Of a stretch of 6,366 bases of DNA, positions 1-6,366 are shown one piece after another. The notes beneath the pieces were generated by a model. That model saw only the letters and a list, made by a program, of their open reading frames with translations. It did no database searches and was not told the DNA's origin. The stretch comes from JBEGQX01 sp041180805 (GTDB lineage Bacteria; Planctomycetota; Planctomycetia; Gemmatales; Gemmataceae). How positions within the stretch are numbered: position 1 is the stretch's first letter; every line of letters begins with the position of its first letter. Location: NCBI GenBank assembly GCA_041180805.1, contig JBEGQX010000047.1, forward strand, positions 1 through 6,366. Direction: 5' to 3'. Position numbers and translations under genes: made by a program.

Positions 1-683
1 TCCTTGAACTGCACAGTCATTACCGGCCCGACATGAATTTGCAGCGCCAGAACGCCACTTTTAACCGCCTTGGGAGATTCATCAACCACATCGGCGGTTA
101 TATTGCCATTGATCATGTGGGTAAGATGATTACCCTTGGCGATAATTTTGTACTCGTTCCATTCATTGTTTTTAATGGAATCCTGAAGTTCTTGGGAAGA
201 CTTTGGAGTTTTACCTACCACTTCCTTTTTGTTCTCTGCATTCCATTTAACCATTTCCCCACGGGCGCACATAATTCCTCTTCCACCCGCTACGCCACCT
301 TCATCATAAAGAATGCCGGAGAAAGTCTTGCCAGCCTCGAAATCTGCCTGGTATCCACCAATCCGAGGACCGAATTCACCATCCCCAATCTTCTTGCTTC
401 GATATTGAACCCCGGAGTTACCTCCAACAATCTTGTATTTGCAAGTAAACTCAAAATCAGAAACTTCTCCACCCTTCCAAACCAAAAAGGTATTGTGCTT
501 CAATTTGTTGTGGGGCTCGGTGCCAGTCTTGCCAGTAATGGCGCCGTCTTCCACAGACCAAAGCTTGGGATTGCCTTCCCAACCGGTAAGGTCCTTGCCG
601 TTAAACATCTGAATAGTGTCTTCAGCCCCTACAGTAAAAACCGAGAATGAAAGAGCCAACACTAGAACGGAGAGCAAACGCAT
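1..683 (-). CDS. Exported DUF1080 / 3-keto-disaccharide hydrolase-like protein (3' end beyond window)
   Basis: The gene reads leftward from ATG at 681-683 and stays open for 227 codons to the window edge, so the stop is not seen. The start is supported by GGAG at 691-694, seven bases upstream, and by an N-terminal signal peptide: MRLLSVLVLALSFSVFTVGA, with likely signal peptidase I cleavage after VGA (residue 20). The mature part begins with the family hallmark FNGKDLTGWEG (residues 27-37), then LWSVEDGAITGK (41-52), a beta-strand-rich concanavalin-like core containing GGNSGVQYRS (87-96), Y111-QAD, WNEYKIIAKGNHLTHMINGN (175-194), and GVLALQIHVGPVMTVQFK at the right end. Family members usually stop a few residues after this QFK(D/E) strand, so probably under 20 residues are missing. 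Pfam names the domain 3-keto-disaccharide hydrolase, and relatives act on C-3 oxidised glycosides; activity here is inferred. It is divergent from the Gfo/Idh/MocA gene. An extracytoplasmic location is expected. Confidence 0.93.
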   Translation of the reverse strand, partial: MRLLSVLVLALSFSVFTVGAEDTIQMFNGKDLTGWEGNPKLWSVEDGAITGKTGTEPHNKLKHNTFLVWKGGEVSDFEFTCKYKIVGGNSGVQYRSKKIGDGEFGPRIGGYQADFEAGKTFSGILYDEGGVAGGRGIMCARGEMVKWNAENKKEVVGKTPKSSQELQDSIKNNEWNEYKIIAKGNHLTHMINGNITADVVDESPKAVKSGVLALQIHVGPVMTVQFK

Positions 684-894
684 TTGAAAACTCCAAGGTA
701 ACTTTCGGAATAACCTCACAACAATCAGCAATTAACTTGATAATGATCAATATTATGGCAAAATTCCATCAAAATCCAGAATTAAGAACCATGTTGCCAG
801 ACAAATCCAAACTACTGGAATGAAATGCTGTTGGCTGTAAGATAAAATTCATCAAATTAGACAAAGTTTCTTCCACCCATCTGAAAGGCTTGAT
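684..894. promoter_or_regulatory. Divergent intergenic region, presumed to hold promoters for both flanking genes
   Basis: These 211 bases separate two genes that point away from each other, so both promoters should lie here. The stretch is visibly richer in A and T than the genes. A weak sigma70-like candidate for the rightward genes is TTGATA (737-742), 16 bases, CAAAAT (759-764), which would leave a leader of about 130 bases. On the minus strand I see no convincing pair. The ribosome sites at its two ends are GGAG (691-694, minus) and AAAGG (884-888, plus). No RNA gene, terminator or small coding region stands out. Confidence 0.4.
737..750. repeat. Short inverted repeat TTGAT-N4-ATCAA
   Basis: TTGAT (737-741) and ATCAA (746-750) are perfect inverted half-sites separated by AATG. 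An overlapping imperfect symmetry, ATAAT (740-744) with ATTAT (752-756), extends it to the right. The element lies near the middle of the divergent intergenic region and overlaps the weak candidate -35 box, so it could be an operator. Five-base arms in AT-rich DNA arise often by chance. Confidence 0.25.
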
Positions 895-2013
895 ATGAGC
901 GCCAAAAAATGGAATGTGGCAATTGTGGGACTGGGATTTGGTTCTGAATTTATTCCAATCTATCAAAATCACCCACTTGGAAATATGTATGCCATCTGCC
1001 AAAGGGATCCGGAAAAACTCAAAAAGATTGGCGAAACCTTCAATATTGAGAAGCGGTACACCAACTACGAAGATGTACTGAAAGACCCAAATGTCGATTT
1101 TGTTCACATCAATTCACCAATACCGGACCATGGCCCCATGTCGATTGCAGCCCTTAAGGCTGGCAAACATGTCATGTGCACGGTTCCCATGGCAACCACA
1201 GTCGATGAATGCAGGCAAATCGTGGAACTGGTCAAAAAAACCGGCCTTAAGTACATGATGGCAGAAACCGTGGTGTATTCCCGTGAGTTTCTTTTCATCA
1301 AGGAAATGTACCAAAAAGGTGAAATGGGAAAAATTCAATACATGGCGGCAAGCCATCCACAAGATATGGATGGATGGCCAGCTTATTGGGAAAAGATGAT
1401 TCCCATGCATTATGCCACCCATGTGGTAAGCCCATGCCTTGGTTTGGTGAATGGGAAGGCTGAATATGTAAGCTGCTTTGGCTCTGGAACAGTAAGGGAA
1501 GACATCCAGAAAAAATCAGGCAACAAGTTTGCAGTGGAATCTTGTCATATTAAGATCAAGGATTCGGACGTTGCCTGTCATATCTGGCGATTCTTGTATG
1601 ACACGGCGCGCCAATACAGGGAAAGCTTCGATGTTTATGGCACCAAGAAAAGCTTCGAATGGTCCCTGGTGGAGCACGAACCTCACATCATTCACACAGC
1701 AAAGAAGCCCGAACCAGAAATTCCTTCCAAGATAACTGTTCCTGATTTTGCACACTTGCTACCGGAACCCATTCGCAAGTTCACACTTCCAAGCGAAATT
1801 CATGATTCCCAGCACCTATCCTTTATTCAGGGTGGAGGCCATGGCGGTTCGCACCCCCATATGGTCAACGAAATGCTGAACTCCCTGGCCCAAAATCGTG
1901 ATCCATGGCCAAATGCCGTGCAAAGCGCAAACTGGACCTGCGTGGGTATCCTTGCCCATGAATCTGCCGTGGCAGGGGGAAAAGTGGTTCCCTTGCCAGA
2001 ATTCACCCTTTAA
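895..2013 (+). CDS. Gfo/Idh/MocA family oxidoreductase with non-canonical TVP in place of the EKP motif
   Basis: This complete 372-residue protein has a normal length for the family. ATG at 895 follows AAAGG (884-888) by six bases, and the Rossmann fold begins at once with VAIVGLGFGSEF (residues 8-19), with GxGxG at 12-16. It has no signal peptide and should be a soluble NAD(P)-dependent enzyme of the cytoplasm. The dinucleotide-binding half continues with YEDVLKDPNVDFVHI (58-72) and AALKAGKHVM (85-94). The next motif is normally EKP, whose lysine is catalytic in characterised members, but here it is TVP (96-98, inside CTVPMATT). AETVVYSREF (123-132) and MHYATHVVSP (171-180) follow; H176 matches the usual second catalytic histidine. 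The C-terminal part carries HGGSHPH (316-322) and NWTCVGILAHESA (346-358). The substrate is probably a sugar, polyol or keto-sugar derivative (inference). The downstream gene starts 36 bases after the stop with no visible terminator, so the two are probably cotranscribed. Confidence 0.95.
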   Translation: MSAKKWNVAIVGLGFGSEFIPIYQNHPLGNMYAICQRDPEKLKKIGETFNIEKRYTNYEDVLKDPNVDFVHINSPIPDHGPMSIAALKAGKHVMCTVPMATTVDECRQIVELVKKTGLKYMMAETVVYSREFLFIKEMYQKGEMGKIQYMAASHPQDMDGWPAYWEKMIPMHYATHVVSPCLGLVNGKAEYVSCFGSGTVREDIQKKSGNKFAVESCHIKIKDSDVACHIWRFLYDTARQYRESFDVYGTKKSFEWSLVEHEPHIIHTAKKPEPEIPSKITVPDFAHLLPEPIRKFTLPSEIHDSQHLSFIQGGGHGGSHPHMVNEMLNSLAQNRDPWPNAVQSANWTCVGILAHESAVAGGKVVPLPEFTL

Positions 2014-2049
2014 CAGTTTTTACAAGCCAACCACCACCGGAAATACATC

Positions 2050-5000
2050 ATGCGTAAGTTACTGCCATTGTTCGCATTACTGATTCCATGCGTTCTTAGT
2101 TCTTTCTCTCCAAAGAACGCAGAGGCAGCAGCACCCAGAAAAATCAAACTAGTATTCCTCGGTGATAAGGGACATCACAAACCGGAAGACCGTTTCAGGC
2201 AGGTTCAAGGTGTGTTTGCCACCAAAGGTATCGACCTTAACTACACCGAAAACCTTGAAAGCCTGAACCCCGGCTTTCTCAAAAATTATGATGGCGTCCT
2301 GATTTTCGCAAACCATGCAAAAATCAGCGATGAACAAGAGAAAGCTCTTCTGGATTTTGTGGAAGCAGGCAAAGCACTTATTCCGGTACATTGCGCCAGT
2401 TACTGTTTTTTAAACTCACAAAAATATATCGACCTTGTCGGGGCTCAATTCTCCAAACATGGCACTGGCATTTTCAGCGTTGAGACTGTTAAGGCTGAAC
2501 ATCCCATCATGAAGAATTATGAGGGTTTTCAAAGCTGGGACGAAACCTATGTTCACACTAAACACAACGAAAAAGACCGTATAGTTTTGGAGGTACGAAA
2601 AGAAAAGAACCAAAGCGAACCCTGGACTTGGATTCGAAACCAAGGCAAGGGCAGGGTTTTTTACACGGCCTGGGGTCACGACCAACGCACTTGGGGAAAC
2701 CCTGGCTTCCAAAATCTTCTTGAACGGGGTATTCGCTGGGCCGTTGGCGATGATCCTTCCGTGGCGGGCACCTATTCGGAACGCCCCAAAATGACATCCT
2801 TACCCACAAATCTCAAGCCATTTGAATATGTGCCTGCAAATGTTCCAAATTATCTCTCAGGTGCTTCCTGGGGAAAAATGGGGGATAACATTCGGCAAAT
2901 GCAAAAGCCTCTCGAGCCATCAGAATCCCAAAAACATTATGTAATGCCCGAAGGTTTTGAATTGAAGCTTTTTGCAAGTGAACCCCAACTTGAAGGCAAA
3001 CCCATTTGCATGAATTGGGATGAGCGCGGCAGACTTTGGGTGGCACTTACCATTGATTACCCGAATGAATTACAACCCCCCGGAGAGGGAAGGGACAAAA
3101 TTGTAATCTGTGAGGATACTAATGGTGATCATGTGGCAGATAAATTCACGGTATTCGCCGACAAACTCAGCATTCCCACCAGCATCACCTTTGCAAATGG
3201 TGGAATTATCGTCCATCAGGCGCCTGATACTTTGTTTCTGAAGGATACGAATGGCGATGACAAGGTTGATGAAAGAAAGGTTCTTTTTTCTGGCTGGATA
3301 ACCCGGGACACCCATGCCGGCCCAAGTAATATGAACTACGGCCTGGACAACTGGATTTATGGCATGGTTGGTTATTCCGGCTTTGAAGGCACCATAGGCA
3401 CCGAAAAACAATCTTTCAGAACCGGGTTTTATCGCTTCAAACCCGATGGTTCCCAATTAGAATTCCTCAGGAACACCAATAATAATTCCTGGGGCGTTGG
3501 TATCAGTGAAGAAGGAATTCTCTTTGGCTCCACCGCGAATGGGAATCCCAGCGTTCACATGCCCATTCCCAATCGTTACTACGAGAAGGTTCGCGGCTGG
3601 TCCAGTACGGTTTTAGATGGAATAGCTGGAAACGCCCCGATGTTCCCCATCACCAAGAAAGTGCGGCAGGTGGATTGGCATGATCATTTCACGGCTGCCG
3701 CTGGTCATGCGCTTTATACTGCCAGAAATTATCCGGCAAGCTATTGGAACAAAACAGCATTTGTCACTGAACCAACAGGGCATATAGTTGCCACGTTTCC
3801 CATCACGGCCGAGGGAGCCTCCTATACCTCTCGAAATGCATTTAACCTTCTTGCCAGTGACGATGAATGGAGTTCCCCCATTGTTGCCGAGGTTGGACCA
3901 GATGGGAATGTATGGATTGTTGACTGGTACAACTTTATCGTACAACACAACCCAACACCTTCCGGCTTCAAGACTGGCAAGGGAAACGCTTATGAGACTG
4001 AATTGCGTGACAAAAAGCACGGAAGAATCTACCGCCTTGTTTACAAATCCAAGGCAGGAAATGGCTCGCTAAATCTTTCCAAGGCTGATAACAAGACTTT
4101 GGTTCAAACCCTTAAGAACGACAATCTATTCTGGCGCCGACATGCACAACGTTTACTGGTGGAACGAAAAGCGACAGAAATCGTCAGCGAACTTCTTGAT
4201 CTTGCAAAAGATAAAACGCTGGATGATGCGGGTCTTGCCCCGGGAACCATGCATGCTCTTTGGACCCTTAAGGCTCTTGGAGAATTAGAAAACGAAAATG
4301 CGGTGGCATTTCCGCTGGCAGTTCAAGCCTTGAAACATCCTGCCGCTGGCGTAAGGTTGAATGCTGTAAAAGTTTTACCGCCAAGCATGAAATCTGTTGA
4401 AGCAATACTTGCTGCCAAAATGCTGGAAGATTCCGAGCCTCAAGTGCGGCTGGCCGCCACACTTGCACTGGCTGATCAACCTGCCCACAAGGCTTCTGCC
4501 TCCGCAATTACAACCATGCTTAAAAACCCCAAATATCCTTCGGATCGGTGGATGCTGGATGCGCTGGTATGCGCTGCCGCGAATAATGACAAGCTCTTTA
4601 TCAAAGAAGCCACCACGGATGCAAAGGGTTCAAATCCCGATCAATTAATGGTTCTGGAAAAAGTTGCAGAGCATTTTGCCAGAGGTAATCCAAAAGATGA
4701 AATTCATGAAGTTCTTCAGGCATTAGTGCATTCTAACACTCTGGCTCAAACGGCTGTGCTTCGTGGTCTAGCCAGGGGATGGCCAGCGAACAACCCCTTG
4801 GAATTGACTGAAAAAACGGAAACCATCCTGGCGGAGTTATTCAACAAAGCTTCCACGGGCGCCAAAGGCCAACTAGCACTTTTGGGAAAGAAGTGGAAGT
4901 CCAAGGCATTACAGGCAAAGTCCATGGAGGTTGTGCAAAGTTTTATCAAGGTGGCTTCCGATTCCAAGCAAAATGAAACAGAACGGATACAAGCTGCGAG

Positions 5001-6366
5001 GCAAGCATGCGAATTCGGGTCCGGGGACGCTTCTGTTTCCATTGCCATCTTGGATCTTATTAACCCACAGCTTACGCCAGAAGTTGGAAATGCCTTTATC
5101 GAGGCAACAGGGCTTTCTGAAAGGCCGGAAACCGCCAAGCATTTGGTTGAAAAGCTTTCCACATGGCCACCATCCCTCAGGCAGACTGCCATCCGAAGTC
5201 TTCTTTCCAGATCAAACTGGCTGCCTCACCTACTGGATGGATTGGAAGCAAACAAGGTTCGCCTTGGCGAACTGAGTCTGGATCAAAAACAGGCTTTGAC
5301 GCAAACTTCCAACCGTAGCCTCGCAAACAAGGCAAAAGCCATCCTCGCCAAAGGAGGTGGTCTGCCAAATCCGGATCGTCAGAAAGTTGTCGATGAATAC
5401 CAATTCGCCACCACCCAAAAAGGTGATGCAAACGCCGGAAAGCTGGTATTTAAAAACCAATGTTCCAAATGCCATCAGCACCAGGGGGAAGGTGTGAAAA
5501 TTGGACCAGATCTCACCGGCATGGCCTCCCACCCAAAGAAAGAACTTCTCATTCACATCATGGATCCAAACCGTGACGTGGAAGGTAATTTCCGCCAGTA
5601 CGTGATCACCACATCCTCAGGCAAAGTTCTTAATGGCATGCTTGCCTCAGAAACAAAATCGGCCATTGAACTTATCGATACGGAAGCAAAAAAGCAGACC
5701 GTTCTTCGCGAGGACATCGAGGAAATGAAAGTTTCCGACCGCTCCCTTATGCCGGAAGGGTTTGAAAAACAACTCAAGAAAGAGGAAGTAGTCAATCTGC
5801 TGGAATTTCTAACACAGCGTGGCAAATACCTTCCAATTCCACTGGACAAGGTTGCCACCATCGTAAGCACCAAGGGAATGTTCCATTCTGAGGATTCCAG
5901 CGTTGAAAGAATCATTTTCCCTGATTGGAAGCCAAAAACCTTTCAGGGCATACCCTTTCATTTGGTAGATCCGGAAGGCACCAAGCACCCTAATGTGATT
6001 TTGCTTCACTCCACCAGTGGATCTTTGCCTGAAAAAATGCCCAAACAGGTAAAAATACCCTGCAACGGTCCAGCCAAGGCTATTCATCTTTTGAGCGGCA
6101 TAGGCGGCTGGAACTTCCCCGCCAACCAGGCAAAATCTGTCTCCATGATTGTGAGACTTCATTACCAGGACGGAAAAACCGAGGATCATCCCCTGAAAAA
6201 TGGCGAGCATTTCGCGGATTACATTCGCAGGGTTGATGTTCCGGAATCCACCTTTGCCTTTGCAGTTCGTGGTCAGCAAGTTCGATATTTATCCATAAAG
6301 CCCCAAAGAACAAGCGAGGCTATCAAGGATATCGAATTTATCAAAGGGCCTGATAAAAGCGCGCCA
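2050..6366 (+). CDS. Giant exported fusion: ThuA-like + PVC-type dehydrogenase propeller + HEAT-like repeats + c-type haem domain + conserved C-terminal domain (3' end beyond window)
   Basis: One frame is open for 1439 codons from ATG 2050 to the window edge. A weak GGAAA (2039-2043) precedes the start, and a signal peptide follows (hydrophobic residues 4-19, probable cleavage after AEA, residue 26), so the protein is exported. Residues 32-236 are ThuA-like (amidotransferase-like fold): KLVFLGDKGHH, PVHCASYCFLN near 112-122, WDETYVH 163-169, FYTAWGHDQRTWGNPGF 204-220. Residues about 296-666 match the PVC 'membrane-bound dehydrogenase' propeller: MPEGFELKLFASEP 299-312, two acidic DTNGD loops (356, 399), DTHAGPSNMNYGLDNWIYG 420-438, HFTAAAGH 546-553, GPDGNVWIVDWYN 616-628, GRIYRLVY 658-665. 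Residues about 678-1100 are helical and HEAT-like, opening with FWRRHAQRLLVERK. Residues about 1125-1262 form a Pirellula/Verrucomicrobium-type haem domain with CSKCH (1138-1142), GPDLTGMA and IMDPNRDV. Residues 1263-1439 form a further domain with GGWNFP (1352-1357). The assembly suggests periplasmic oxidation with electron transfer to haem. The substrate is unknown. Confidence 0.93.
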   Translation, partial: MRKLLPLFALLIPCVLSSFSPKNAEAAAPRKIKLVFLGDKGHHKPEDRFRQVQGVFATKGIDLNYTENLESLNPGFLKNYDGVLIFANHAKISDEQEKALLDFVEAGKALIPVHCASYCFLNSQKYIDLVGAQFSKHGTGIFSVETVKAEHPIMKNYEGFQSWDETYVHTKHNEKDRIVLEVRKEKNQSEPWTWIRNQGKGRVFYTAWGHDQRTWGNPGFQNLLERGIRWAVGDDPSVAGTYSERPKMTSLPTNLKPFEYVPANVPNYLSGASWGKMGDNIRQMQKPLEPSESQKHYVMPEGFELKLFASEPQLEGKPICMNWDERGRLWVALTIDYPNELQPPGEGRDKIVICEDTNGDHVADKFTVFADKLSIPTSITFANGGIIVHQAPDTLFLKDTNGDDKVDERKVLFSGWITRDTHAGPSNMNYGLDNWIYGMVGYSGFEGTIGTEKQSFRTGFYRFKPDGSQLEFLRNTNNNSWGVGISEEGILFGSTANGNPSVHMPIPNRYYEKVRGWSSTVLDGIAGNAPMFPITKKVRQVDWHDHFTAAAGHALYTARNYPASYWNKTAFVTEPTGHIVATFPITAEGASYTSRNAFNLLASDDEWSSPIVAEVGPDGNVWIVDWYNFIVQHNPTPSGFKTGKGNAYETELRDKKHGRIYRLVYKSKAGNGSLNLSKADNKTLVQTLKNDNLFWRRHAQRLLVERKATEIVSELLDLAKDKTLDDAGLAPGTMHALWTLKALGELENENAVAFPLAVQALKHPAAGVRLNAVKVLPPSMKSVEAILAAKMLEDSEPQVRLAATLALADQPAHKASASAITTMLKNPKYPSDRWMLDALVCAAANNDKLFIKEATTDAKGSNPDQLMVLEKVAEHFARGNPKDEIHEVLQALVHSNTLAQTAVLRGLARGWPANNPLELTEKTETILAELFNKASTGAKGQLALLGKKWKSKALQAKSMEVVQSFIKVASDSKQNETERIQAARQACEFGSGDASVSIAILDLINPQLTPEVGNAFIEATGLSERPETAKHLVEKLSTWPPSLRQTAIRSLLSRSNWLPHLLDGLEANKVRLGELSLDQKQALTQTSNRSLANKAKAILAKGGGLPNPDRQKVVDEYQFATTQKGDANAGKLVFKNQCSKCHQHQGEGVKIGPDLTGMASHPKKELLIHIMDPNRDVEGNFRQYVITTSSGKVLNGMLASETKSAIELIDTEAKKQTVLREDIEEMKVSDRSLMPEGFEKQLKKEEVVNLLEFLTQRGKYLPIPLDKVATIVSTKGMFHSEDSSVERIIFPDWKPKTFQGIPFHLVDPEGTKHPNVILLHSTSGSLPEKMPKQVKIPCNGPAKAIHLLSGIGGWNFPANQAKSVSMIVRLHYQDGKTEDHPLKNGEHFADYIRRVDVPESTFAFAVRGQQVRYLSIKPQRTSEAIKDIEFIKGPDKSAP

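Noticed and set aside
33..650. A 205-codon plus-strand open frame near the left edge
   Set aside because: It lies antisense to the DUF1080 gene, whose signal peptide, ribosome site and family motifs are clear. Its translation resembles no domain I recognise.
769..1107. A minus-strand open frame of 112 codons spanning the intergenic region and the start of the Gfo/Idh/MocA gene
   Set aside because: It is mostly antisense to the well-supported Rossmann-fold coding region, shows no ribosome site or domain, and its low-complexity aromatic composition is typical of a shadow frame.
2014..2049. A terminator or promoter between the Gfo/Idh/MocA gene and the fusion gene
   Set aside because: The 36-base gap has no stem-loop followed by T's and no convincing promoter boxes, so cotranscription is simpler.
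2080..2091. A possible lipobox (LIPC, residues 11-14) in the signal peptide of the fusion protein
   Set aside because: Proline directly before the cysteine does not fit the lipobox, and the hydrophobic stretch before it is too short. AEA at residues 24-26 is a better signal peptidase I site.
3070..4020. Minus-strand open frames at 3070-3456 and 3613-4020
   Set aside because: Both are antisense to the dehydrogenase propeller segment, whose plus-strand translation carries continuous family motifs.
4746..6279. Several minus-strand open frames (4746-5192, 5553-5915, 5809-6279) and a plus-strand one (4931-5275)
   Set aside because: They overlap the HEAT-like, haem and C-terminal segments of the large plus-strand gene in other frames and show no recognisable motifs.

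Overview
The window looks like chromosome from the Planctomycetota/Verrucomicrobiota group, most likely a planctomycete with moderate, AT-leaning base composition. The evidence is family content: a DUF1080 (3-keto-disaccharide hydrolase-like) secreted protein, a Gfo/Idh/MocA oxidoreductase, and a giant exported protein built from a ThuA-like domain, a PVC-type 'membrane-bound dehydrogenase' beta-propeller, HEAT-like repeats and a Pirellula/Verrucomicrobium-type haem-binding domain. This combination is characteristic of those phyla. The exact genus cannot be read from the sequence.

Layout: positions 1-683 (minus strand) hold a DUF1080 gene that lacks only its 3' end. Positions 684-894 are a 211-base divergent intergenic region that should contain both promoters. 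Positions 895-2013 (plus) encode a complete 372-residue Gfo/Idh/MocA protein. After 36 bases, an open frame starts at 2050 (plus) and runs without a stop for 1439 codons to the last base of the window. This is one very large gene that occupies two thirds of the window and is cut by its edge, probably shortly before its natural stop. Shorter open frames on either strand inside these three genes are treated as shadows.

How the genes may work together (inference): DUF1080, Gfo/Idh/MocA and ThuA-like proteins all have relatives linked to sugar catabolism through C-3 oxidised (3-keto) intermediates. A plausible reading is an exported sugar- or glycoside-oxidising system. The propeller domain would oxidise the substrate and its fused c-type haem would take the electrons. 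The exported DUF1080 protein would process keto-sugars outside the cytoplasm, and the cytoplasmic Gfo/Idh/MocA enzyme would act on imported product. No substrate can be read from the sequence.

There are no tRNA or rRNA genes, CRISPR arrays, insertion sequences or phage features that I can support. The most notable points are the five-part fusion protein, the loss of the usual catalytic lysine motif in the Gfo/Idh/MocA protein, and an uncharacterised C-terminal domain after the haem domain.
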